14,976 bases of DNA from CADEED01 sp035525785 (GTDB lineage: Bacteria > Pseudomonadota > Gammaproteobacteria > Steroidobacterales > Steroidobacteraceae): the NCBI GenBank assembly GCA_035525785.1, contig DATLDQ010000031.1, positions 1 to 14,976 on the forward strand, written 5' to 3'. Positions 7,876 through 13,366 of the stretch are shown here, piece after piece. The position numbers were made by a program, and so were the translations under genes. Within the stretch, counting starts at the first letter, position 1, and every line of letters begins with the position of its first letter. The notes below the pieces were generated by a model. The model did not search any database, had not been told where the DNA came from, and saw only the letters and a list, made by a program, of their open reading frames with translations.

Positions 7876-8394
7876 ATGAAAAAGTCCGTCGCTTTCACCT
7901 TGCTGGTTGCCTCGCTCGCCCTGCTTGCCGGTTGCCCGTCGAAGCCCAAGACGCAGCCGGATCAGCAGCAGACTCCCACCACGTCTTCGAACACGAGCGG
8001 TCTCGATACTTCGCCCGTGACCTCCGATGAGACGGCTATCCAGGGTCCGTCGGGTGAGCTGCTCTCCCAGCGCATCGTGTACTTCGACTTCGATCGCGCC
8101 GAGATCCGCGCGGATTCCCAGTCGGTGGTGACCGCGCATGCCGCCTTCCTGTCCAAGAACGCGGGCGTGAAGGTCCGCCTCGAAGGCCATGCCGACGAGC
8201 GCGGCTCGCGCGAGTACAACATCGGTCTCGGTGAGCGCCGTGCCCAGGCGCTGCGCCGCGCGCTGCTGCTGCAGGGAGTGGCCGAAGCGCAATTGTCCAC
8301 GGTGAGCTACGGCGAAGAGCGCCCGGCCTCGGCGGGCAGCGACGAGCAGGCTTATTCGCAGAACCGCCGCGTCGAGATCGTCTACCTGAAGTGA
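7876..8394 (+). CDS. pal: Pal, peptidoglycan-associated outer-membrane lipoprotein
   Basis: Pal anchors the outer membrane to peptidoglycan and is the substrate mobilised by TolB-TolA. From the ATG at 7876 the 172-residue product has a lipoprotein signal peptide (MKKSVAFTLLVASLALLAGC) with lipobox LAGC and acylated Cys20, a Gln/Thr/Ser-rich tether (about 21-55), and an OmpA-C domain (about 65-172). The domain carries IVYFDFDRAEIR, LEGHADERGSREYN and GERRAQALRRAL, the peptidoglycan-binding signature, and ends NRRVEIVYLK. Earlier in-frame starts at 7858 and 7870 would merely add MKKGMH. It lies 44 nt after tolB and may be partly separately expressed, but no promoter is evident in the gap. Confidence 0.96.
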   Translation: MKKSVAFTLLVASLALLAGCPSKPKTQPDQQQTPTTSSNTSGLDTSPVTSDETAIQGPSGELLSQRIVYFDFDRAEIRADSQSVVTAHAAFLSKNAGVKVRLEGHADERGSREYNIGLGERRAQALRRALLLQGVAEAQLSTVSYGEERPASAGSDEQAYSQNRRVEIVYLK

Positions 8395-8402
8395 GAACCA
8401 CG

Positions 8403-9179
8403 ATGCGATCCATCCCGACGCGGTCACTGGTCTCCCTCGCGCTCACCGCAGTGCTCCTCGGCGGCTGCGCGACGCCGCCCGAGGAAGACCCGATGTTCAT
8501 CCGACTGAACGATCTCGATCAGCGCGTGCAGCGCATCGAGCGCGTGATGACCAACAACAGCCTGCTCGAGCTGGCGCAGCGCATCGACCGGCTGCAGTCC
8601 GACGTACGCGGGCTTCGCGGCGAGGTGGAGCTCCTGCAGAACCAGAGCGAAGGCGGCAAGACGCAATCGCGCACGCTGTACTCCGACCTCGAGAAACGTA
8701 TCGCGGCGCTGGAGACACTGGGCGGTGTGGCGGGTGAGGGCGTCGCGGGCCCTCCGGGTGCTGGCAGCGCGCTGCCGCCGGCCAACGCGGCAGGCGGCGG
8801 CGAGCAGGCGCTGTACGACACGGCGTTCGGCGCGCTCAAGAGCGCGGACTATTCCAAGGCCATCGCCGGTTTCCGTTCGTTCCTCACGGCCTATCCAACG
8901 AGCCCGCTGGCCAGCAACGCGCAGTACTGGCTAGGTGAGGCTTTCTACGTCACGCGCGAATACGACGCGGCGGTGCAGGCTTTCCGCAAGGTGAGCACCG
9001 ACTGGCCCGATTCACGCAAGGCGCCGGATGCGCTGGTGAAGGTGGGCTTCACGCAGGCCGCGCAAGGCAAGAACGCCGAAGCGCGCGCCACGCTCGAAGA
9101 CGTCACGCGGCGTTTCCCCGGCAGCGAGGCCGCGCAGCTGGCTTCCGAGCGATTGAAGCGCATGCCCGCCGGTCGATGA
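8403..9179 (+). CDS. cpoB: CpoB/YbgF, cell division coordinator, predicted lipoprotein here
   Basis: CpoB (YbgF) links peptidoglycan synthesis by PBP1B with Tol-Pal constriction. From the ATG at 8403 the protein has 258 residues: an N-terminal signal ending LLGGC (Cys22), a coiled-coil trimerisation segment (about 32-105, RLNDLDQRVQRIERVM and following heptads), a Gly/Ala/Pro linker (about 105-132), and a C-terminal TPR domain (about 134-255, with ALKSADYSKAIAGFRSFL, AQYWLGEAFYVTREYDAAVQAF and the third repeat KVGFTQAAQGKNAEARATL). A GTG at 8391, overlapping the pal stop by 4 nt, is an alternative start adding four residues; the ATG has the GTGAG run at a proper distance. The lipobox differs from the soluble periplasmic E. 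coli protein. The stop overlaps the queE ATG by 4 nt. Confidence 0.93.
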   Translation: MRSIPTRSLVSLALTAVLLGGCATPPEEDPMFIRLNDLDQRVQRIERVMTNNSLLELAQRIDRLQSDVRGLRGEVELLQNQSEGGKTQSRTLYSDLEKRIAALETLGGVAGEGVAGPPGAGSALPPANAAGGGEQALYDTAFGALKSADYSKAIAGFRSFLTAYPTSPLASNAQYWLGEAFYVTREYDAAVQAFRKVSTDWPDSRKAPDALVKVGFTQAAQGKNAEARATLEDVTRRFPGSEAAQLASERLKRMPAGR

Positions 9180-9874
9180 GCGCCGCCGTCGGCGAAGCCG
9201 ACGCACCCACGACCGCGCCGGGCCGCGCGACCGGCACGCGTCTCAAGATCACCGAGATATTCCACTCGCTGCAGGGGGAGGCCGATACGGTCGGCTTCCC
9301 CACGGTGTTCGTGCGGCTCACGGGGTGCCCTCTGCGCTGCCAGTTTTGCGACACCGCGTACGCGTTCCATGGCGGTGAGTGGCAGGACCTCGAGCACATC
9401 CTGGACAGAGTCGCGAGCTGGTCGGCGCGTCACGTCTGTGTGACCGGCGGTGAGCCGCTGGCCCAGAAAAGCTGCCTGCCACTGCTGACGAAGCTCTGCG
9501 ATGCCGGGTACCACGTGTCGCTCGAAACCAGCGGCGCCATGCCCATCGGTGACGTCGACCCGCGCGTGATCCGGGTCGTGGACGTGAAAACCCCCGGCTC
9601 GCGCGAGGAAGCGCGCAACCGCTACCAGGATCTCGCCTTGCTTCGCCCCGAGGAGCAGATCAAGTTCGTGATCTGCGATCGCGCCGACTACGACTGGGCT
9701 CGCGCCAGGATCGCGGAGCTCGGTCTCGCGAAGCGCTGCACCGTGCTGTTGTCACCCAGCGCCGACCAGCTCCCGCCGCGCGACCTCGCCGACTGGATCC
9801 TCACCGACCGGTTGCCCGTGCGGTTCCAGCTCCAGCTGCACAAGGTGCTCTGGGGCAATGTCCCGGGCAAATAG
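9176..9874 (+). CDS. queE: QueE, 7-carboxy-7-deazaguanine synthase (radical SAM)
   Basis: QueE converts 6-carboxy-tetrahydropterin to 7-carboxy-7-deazaguanine, the ring contraction step on the way to queuosine. The 232-residue protein has TEIFHSLQGEADTVGFPTVFVRL (about 26-48), a [4Fe-4S]/SAM cluster motif CPLRCQFCD with Cys51, Cys55 and Cys58 (CxxxCxxC), GGEP at 91-94 (SAM binding), SLETSGA, VDVKTPGS and the C-terminal LQLHKVLWGNVPGK. The Ala-rich first 20 residues are not part of the core; a GTG or other later start is not better supported, and the ATGA overlap with cpoB fixes the ATG at 9176. Translation coupling to cpoB argues against a private riboswitch. queC follows. Confidence 0.96.
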   Translation: MSAAVGEADAPTTAPGRATGTRLKITEIFHSLQGEADTVGFPTVFVRLTGCPLRCQFCDTAYAFHGGEWQDLEHILDRVASWSARHVCVTGGEPLAQKSCLPLLTKLCDAGYHVSLETSGAMPIGDVDPRVIRVVDVKTPGSREEARNRYQDLALLRPEEQIKFVICDRADYDWARARIAELGLAKRCTVLLSPSADQLPPRDLADWILTDRLPVRFQLQLHKVLWGNVPGK

Positions 9875-9911
9875 TGGCGCCGGCGAAGGGTTCGTGGGGT
9901 TCACAAACGAC

Positions 9912-10583
9912 ATGAGCGCGCGTGCGGTCATTCTTCTCTCCGGTGGACTGGACTCCGCTACGGTCCTCGCCATGGCGCGTTCAATCGCGCTCGACTGCTA
10001 CGCGCTGTCGGTTTCCTACGGCCAGCGCCACCAGGCCGAGCTCGATGCCGCCGCGCGTATCGCGCATGCGCTCGGCGCGCGCGAGCACCGCATCGTGCAT
10101 GTCGACCTCGGCCACATCGGCGGCTCCGCGCTCACCGACAGATCCATCGACATTCCCACGGTCGCAAGTGAAGGCATCCCCGTGACATACGTCCCGGCGC
10201 GCAACACCATCATGCTGTCGCTCGCCATGGCCTGGGCGGAGGTACTCGATGCCCGCGCAATACACGTCGGTGTCAACGCCGTGGACTACTCCGGCTACCC
10301 CGATTGCCGGCCGGAATTCATCGCGGCTTTCCAGAATCTCGCGGATGTCGCCACCAAGGCCGGCGTGGAAGGGCGGGCGCCCGCCATCCGGGCTCCTCTA
10401 ATAAACATGTCCAAGGCCGAAATCATCCGCGCCGGCGTCGCGCTGGGCGTGGACTACGGGCTGACCGTGTCCTGTTACCAGGCCGATGCCCGCGGAATGG
10501 CCTGCGGAGCCTGCGATTCCTGCCGGCTGCGGCGCGAGGGCTTTGCCGCCGCGGGGGTCGCTGATCCGACACGGTATGTGTAG
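9912..10583 (+). CDS. queC: QueC, 7-cyano-7-deazaguanine (preQ0) synthase
   Basis: QueC uses ATP and ammonia to turn 7-carboxy-7-deazaguanine, the QueE product, into preQ0. From the ATG at 9912 the protein has 223 residues, a normal length. The PP-loop SGGLDSAT (10-17) sits near the N-terminus as in the family, followed by SYGQRHQAEL (35-44), VPARNTIMLSLA (94-105) and SGYPDCRPEF (127-136). The zinc site uses Cys188, Cys198, Cys201 and Cys204 (SCYQADARGMACGACDSC). An ATG at 9858 inside queE is also in frame but would place 18 extra residues before MSARAVILLSGG, unlike the family, so it is rejected. It is the last gene of the unit, 37 nt after queE. Confidence 0.95.
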   Translation: MSARAVILLSGGLDSATVLAMARSIALDCYALSVSYGQRHQAELDAAARIAHALGAREHRIVHVDLGHIGGSALTDRSIDIPTVASEGIPVTYVPARNTIMLSLAMAWAEVLDARAIHVGVNAVDYSGYPDCRPEFIAAFQNLADVATKAGVEGRAPAIRAPLINMSKAEIIRAGVALGVDYGLTVSCYQADARGMACGACDSCRLRREGFAAAGVADPTRYV

Positions 10584-10588
10584 ACTGC

Positions 10589-10622
10589 GCGCCCTCGCTC
10601 CGGGCGCCCGGGCGGGCCTTTT
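10589..10622 (+). terminator. Possible weak terminator or tRNA leader hairpin between queC and tRNA-Lys
   Basis: GCGCCC (10589-10594) and GGGCGC (10602-10607) form a perfect 6-bp all-GC stem with a 7-nt loop; a short T-run (TTTT, 10619-10622) follows only 12 nt later. An alternative fold brings GCCC and GGGC next to the T-run. It could end the queC transcript or be part of a GC-rich leader through which the tRNA is cotranscribed. TAGACT, overlapping the queC stop, is a poor -10 candidate for the tRNA. Confidence 0.3.
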
Positions 10623-10625
10623 CGT

Positions 10626-10701
10626 GGGTCGGTAGCTCAGTCGGTAGAGCACTGGACTTTTAATCCATTGGTCGTGGGTTCGATTCCCACCCGACCCACC
10701 A
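10626..10701 (+). tRNA. tRNA-Lys, anticodon TTT
   Basis: A complete 76-nt cloverleaf with encoded CCA. Acceptor GGGTCGG pairs with CCGACCC; discriminator A and CCA end at 10701. D arm GCTC-AGTCGGTA-GAGC; anticodon stem CTGGA/TCCAT with loop CTTTTAA (anticodon TTT); variable TGGTC; T arm GTGGG-TTCGATT-CCCAC. The first anticodon-stem pair (27-43) is C-U, a mismatch where related tRNA-Lys usually has G-U. The body otherwise closely follows gammaproteobacterial tRNA-Lys. tRNA-Lys after queC is consistent with queuosine-gene neighbourhoods but Lys is not a queuosine-modified tRNA. Confidence 0.98.
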
Positions 10702-10747
10702 TCGATTCCGACGCCGCTTTCCGCGACGCAGTAGTTAGTACCAGTAA

Positions 10748-10766
10748 CTCTTGCAAGGCTCTTGCA
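10748..10766 (+). repeat. Direct repeat CTCTTGCA x2, 11-bp period
   Basis: CTCTTGCA occurs at 10748-10755 and 10759-10766, an 11-bp period (about one helical turn), with the palindrome CTTGCAAG spanning the first copy. It lies about 50-70 bp upstream of the sigma-54-like site and could be an activator site, but two 8-mers may also arise by chance. Confidence 0.4.
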
Positions 10767-10815
10767 GTCACCGCGGTACGGGCACAGACCCGCCGCCCGC
10801 GCGCGTCGAATGCTC

Positions 10816-10830
10816 TGGCATGCGAATTGC
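10816..10830 (+). promoter_or_regulatory. Sigma-54 (RpoN)-type -24/-12 promoter upstream of the EF-hand gene
   Basis: TGGCATGCGAATTGC matches the consensus TGGCAC-G-N4-TTGC closely: the invariant GG (10817-10818) and GC (10829-10830) have the exact required spacing. Transcription would start near 10842, about 34 nt before the ATG at 10876, a normal leader. The 174-bp spacer between tRNA-Lys and the gene offers space for an enhancer-binding protein upstream. Confidence 0.65.
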
Positions 10831-10875
10831 CTCTCCCCACAGGTGACCTCTTTAACCTGCAGCAAGGAGAAATTC

Positions 10876-11415
10876 ATGAAACGGAAGATCCTCATCGCGG
10901 CGGCCGCTTCGCTCGGCACCGCCGGGCTTGCCTTCGCGCAATCCACCCCGCCGAGCCAGCCATCGACGCCCTCCAGCCCGTCGTCGCAACAATCGACGAT
11001 GCCGGGAAGCACCAGTACGCCCAGCTCATCGCCGCAAGGCTCCTACGACCGGTCCAGCGCGGGCTCGCGCTCCGGCAAGGGTACCTTCGGGTCGATGGAC
11101 ACCGATGGTGACGGCCGCATCTCGCGCGCCGAGGCGTCTTCGGACCGCAACCTGGGCCGCGGTTTCTCGCAAGCGGACAAGAACGGCGACGGCTATCTCG
11201 ACAACGGCGAGTACTCGGGGCGTCCGAAGTCCGGTTCCGATAGCTCGGATTCGACGAGCCCGGCGACCCCATCTCCGGACAGCACGACGACTACCCCGGA
11301 CAGCAGTTCGCATCCGGACAACAGCACCACCCGACCGAACGATGGCGCTACCCGTCCGAACGACAGCACTACGGCTCCTACCACAACCCCGCCGGAGAGC
11401 ACTCCGCGGCAATAA
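10876..11415 (+). CDS. Small secreted EF-hand (calcium-binding) protein, Ser/Thr/Pro-rich
   Basis: A 179-residue exported protein of unknown role. The signal peptide MKRKILIAAAASLGTAGLAFA is predicted to be cleaved before Gln22. Residues 22-68 are Ser/Pro/Thr/Gln-rich. Two canonical EF-hand loops follow: DTDGDGRISRAE (75-86) and DKNGDGYLDNGE (101-112), each with Asp/Asn at 1, 3 and 5, Gly at 6 and Glu at 12, so both should bind calcium. Residues 118-179 are a disordered Ser/Thr/Pro/Asp tail with an imperfect TTRPNDG/ATRPNDS repeat. The frame is open upstream, but the ATG at 10876 is fixed by the AAGGAG ribosome binding site (10864-10869) and the signal peptide. It is monocistronic, preceded by a sigma-54-like promoter. 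Function in periplasm or cell surface calcium sensing or buffering is inference; no partner is visible. Confidence 0.88.
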   Translation: MKRKILIAAAASLGTAGLAFAQSTPPSQPSTPSSPSSQQSTMPGSTSTPSSSPQGSYDRSSAGSRSGKGTFGSMDTDGDGRISRAEASSDRNLGRGFSQADKNGDGYLDNGEYSGRPKSGSDSSDSTSPATPSPDSTTTTPDSSSHPDNSTTRPNDGATRPNDSTTAPTTTPPESTPRQ

Positions 11416-11470
11416 GCCAGCGAAACCGCATGTAGTTAGCGCCCGGGGCACCGGGGCAATCCGCAAGCGG

Positions 11471-11491
11471 GGTGCCGCCGATAGCGGCACC
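11471..11491 (+). terminator. Strong hairpin after the EF-hand gene, possible terminator without U-tract
   Basis: GGTGCCGC (11471-11478) and GCGGCACC (11484-11491) form a perfect 8-bp stem with a 5-nt loop, 55 nt after the EF-hand stop. No T-run follows (GATAACATG), so it may be a processing or stabilising hairpin, a weak terminator, or part of the leader of the DUF1080 gene. Confidence 0.4.
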
Positions 11492-11554
11492 GATAACATG
11501 ACCGACCGCTGGCAAGTGAGGGCGGCAGCCACGAATCGGCCGAGCAATCACGCC

Positions 11555-11584
11555 AGCCGCGCAGCGGAACCCCGCTCCGCGGCT
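11555..11584 (+). promoter_or_regulatory. Long hairpin in the leader of the DUF1080 gene
   Basis: AGCCGCG (11555-11561) pairs with CGCGGCT (11578-11584) and, inside one C-C mismatch, AGCGG (11563-11567) pairs with CCGCT (11572-11576) around the loop AACC. The 12-pair structure ends 54 nt before the ATG at 11639. It resembles no riboswitch I recognise and is reported as a possible leader structure. The rest of 11416-11638 holds no gene. Confidence 0.45.
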
Positions 11585-11638
11585 TGCGTGGCTCCAACCC
11601 GCCCCGCATCATGCGTGCGTCCAAAAAAGGGGAGACGC

Positions 11639-13114
11639 ATGCGCAAGTTGTCAGTGCTGGCCTCGGGCTTAGCAATGGTGGTCCTGTCCCATTCCGCCGC
11701 GGCGGTCGATGATTCCGCGGCCTGGAAGCCGCTGTTCAATGGCAAGAACCTCAACGGCTGGACGGTGGAATACGCCTCGAAGGTGCCGCAAGGCGCGCCG
11801 GCGCCCGGCAAATTCTTCAAGGTGGAAGACGGCGCCATCCACACGTATCCGAACGAGACCCCCGGCACCGAGCAGCCCAACGCCTACCTGCTCTCCGACA
11901 AGGAATACAAGGACTACGTCATCAGCCTCGAATACAAGTGGGGCGAGAAGAAATTCGAGCCACGCATGAAGCTCGTGCGGGATGCCGGCCTGCTCTACAA
12001 CGTGCACCGCCTGCGTGACGGCGACTGGCCCGCGGCGATCGAGGCACAGATACAGGAAGGCGACGTCGGTGATCTCTGGGCAGTATCTTCGCGCGCCTCG
12101 AGCACCATCGACCCGAAGACCCAGCGCTTCGCGCTGCTCGAGAACGGCGCCGTGCCGCTGACCGTCGGCAACGACGGCAAGTTCGAGCGCGTGCGCCATG
12201 GCCGCGTCAACGAGTTCCCCGGCTGGAATACTCTCCAGGTGATCGTGCAGGGCGACCGATCGATGCACATCGTCAACGGCGTCACGAACATGCGCGTCGG
12301 CGACATGAAAGCCTGGGATGCGGGCAGCAACTCGTGGGTGAAACTCGACCATGGCCGCATCGCGCTGCAGGCCGAGGCCGCCGAGATCTGGTATCGCAAC
12401 ATCAAGATCCGACCGCTCACCAAGACCGATGCATTCGAGCCAGAGCCCAAGGTCACGGAAGTCTGGTTCCCCGTGCCGGCCAAGGTCACGCCCGGTGCGT
12501 CGCCCGGTGCACCGCCTTCGGACGCCATCATCCTGTTCGACGGCAAGAACATCGACGGCTGGCAGAGCACCAAGCAGCCGGGCGCCGCGCAATGGACCGT
12601 GGCCAACGGCGAGCTGGTCGTGAAGCCGGGTACCGGCGACATCCAGACCAAGGAGAAGTTCGGCGACGTGCAGCTGCACGTCGAGTGGACCGACCCCAAA
12701 CTGCCGCCCGACAAGGTGAACCAGGATCGCGGCAACAGCGGCATCTTCCTGCAGGACATCTACGAAGTGCAGGTGCTCGACAACTTCGAGAACCCGACCT
12801 ACGTGAACGGCATGGTGGGCTCCATCTACAAGCAGTTTCCGCCGCTGGTGAACGCGACCCAGCCGGCCGAAACCTGGAACGTGTACGACATCATCTTCAC
12901 CGCGCCGCGATTCAACGCCGACGGTTCCCTCGCGTCGCCGGCGCGGCTCACCGTACTGCTCAATGGCATCCTGGTGCAGAACAACTCGGTGCTCAAGGGT
13001 GGCACCACGTACATCGGTGCGCCTAACTACGTCGCGCACGGCGACATGCCGCTGCGTCTGCAGGACCATGGCCACCTGGTCCGCTTCCGCAACATCTGGT
13101 TGCGCAAGCTCTGA
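11639..13114 (+). CDS. Secreted protein with two tandem DUF1080 (3-keto-disaccharide hydrolase-type) domains
   Basis: A 491-residue exported protein. The signal peptide MRKLSVLASGLAMVVLSHSA... is predicted to be cleaved near residue 22 (AAA before VDD). Two concanavalin-like DUF1080 domains follow: 1 at about 29-259 (WKPLFNGKNLNGW, GLLYNVHRL, IEAQIQEGDVGDLW, WNTLQVIVQGD, GRIALQAEAAEIWYRNIKIRPL) and 2 at about 295-491 (IILFDGKNIDGWQ, NSGIFLQDIYEVQVLDNFENPTY, WNVYDIIFTAPRF, GDMPLRLQDHGHLVRFRNIWLR). A Pro-rich linker (265-293) joins them. Family members act on beta-glucans or 3-keto-glycosides in the periplasm or outside; the substrate here cannot be told. An AAGGGGAG site at 11627-11634 supports the ATG at 11639; the frame is open far upstream but has no signal peptide there. 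It is followed by a strong terminator and is probably monocistronic. Confidence 0.88.
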   Translation: MRKLSVLASGLAMVVLSHSAAAVDDSAAWKPLFNGKNLNGWTVEYASKVPQGAPAPGKFFKVEDGAIHTYPNETPGTEQPNAYLLSDKEYKDYVISLEYKWGEKKFEPRMKLVRDAGLLYNVHRLRDGDWPAAIEAQIQEGDVGDLWAVSSRASSTIDPKTQRFALLENGAVPLTVGNDGKFERVRHGRVNEFPGWNTLQVIVQGDRSMHIVNGVTNMRVGDMKAWDAGSNSWVKLDHGRIALQAEAAEIWYRNIKIRPLTKTDAFEPEPKVTEVWFPVPAKVTPGASPGAPPSDAIILFDGKNIDGWQSTKQPGAAQWTVANGELVVKPGTGDIQTKEKFGDVQLHVEWTDPKLPPDKVNQDRGNSGIFLQDIYEVQVLDNFENPTYVNGMVGSIYKQFPPLVNATQPAETWNVYDIIFTAPRFNADGSLASPARLTVLLNGILVQNNSVLKGGTTYIGAPNYVAHGDMPLRLQDHGHLVRFRNIWLRKL

Positions 13115-13122
13115 CATGACCG

Positions 13123-13158
13123 AAAGGGTGGACCCCGCCGTCCACCCTTTCCCCTTAC
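13123..13158 (+). terminator. Rho-independent-type terminator of the DUF1080 gene
   Basis: AAAGGGTGGAC (13123-13133) and GTCCACCCTTT (13140-13150) form a perfect 11-bp stem with a 6-nt loop, 8 nt after the stop, followed by a short pyrimidine run CCCCTT. The leading A run pairs with the terminal T run, as in bidirectional terminators. Confidence 0.85.
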
Positions 13159-13281
13159 GCCGCTGCCCCAGCGGCGCAAGAGTGGGGCGCCGCCCCTGGC
13201 AAGTGAATTGCGTCACAGCCGCGTACGGCGGCAATTTTCTGCCGCCAGCTGGCGGCCCGCCCGGGCCATCCGCGCCGGCGC
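13158..13281. repeat. Cluster of inverted repeats between the terminator and the kinase gene
   Basis: At least five more perfect or near-perfect inverted repeats follow the terminator within about 125 bp: CGCCGCT/AGCGGCG (13158-13176), GGGGC/GCCCC (13184-13196), AATTGC...GCAATT enclosing GCCG/CGGC (13206-13236), the palindrome GCCGCCAGCTGGCGGC (13241-13256), and GGCCCG/CGGGCC with GCGCCGGCGC (13254-13281). The sigma-54-like site at 13197-13211 lies inside the cluster. No gene is visible in 13115-13366. Confidence 0.6.
13197..13211 (+). promoter_or_regulatory. Sigma-54 (RpoN)-type -24/-12 promoter upstream of the kinase gene
   Basis: TGGCAAGTGAATTGC has the invariant GG (13198-13199) and GC (13210-13211) at the exact spacing of the -24/-12 consensus and is identical at 13 of 15 positions to the site at 10816-10830. 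Transcription would begin near 13223, leaving a 144-nt leader before the kinase ATG at 13367. Confidence 0.55.
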
Positions 13282-13285
13282 CAAC

Positions 13286-13313
13286 TCAAGTTAAACCACC
13301 CTTAATCCGATAA
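13286..13313 (+). promoter_or_regulatory. Possible sigma-28 (FliA)-type promoter of the kinase gene
   Basis: TCAAG (13286-13290) and TCCGATAA (13306-13313) resemble the flagellar sigma-28 elements TAAAG and GCCGATAA. The gap between them is 15 nt, one longer than the enteric optimum. Predicted start near 13320, 47 nt before the ATG at 13367. If real, expression would be tied to motility. Confidence 0.4.
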
Positions 13314-13366
13314 ACCGCGTGGAGCCGGCGGGCTTGGAGTGCCCGTTCCCTGGCTTTGGAGTACCG

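Noticed and set aside
9130..9180. preQ1 riboswitch before queE/queC
   Set aside because: queE overlaps the cpoB stop, leaving no untranslated leader, and no aptamer-like pseudoknot was seen.
9858..9911. Earlier in-frame ATG for queC, overlapping queE
   Set aside because: It adds 18 residues before the PP-loop start that family members lack; the ATG at 9912 gives the normal N-terminus.
11669..13234. A 521-codon minus-strand frame across the DUF1080 gene
   Set aside because: Mirror of the real coding frame; His/Val/Arg-rich, no motif, and it runs through the terminator.
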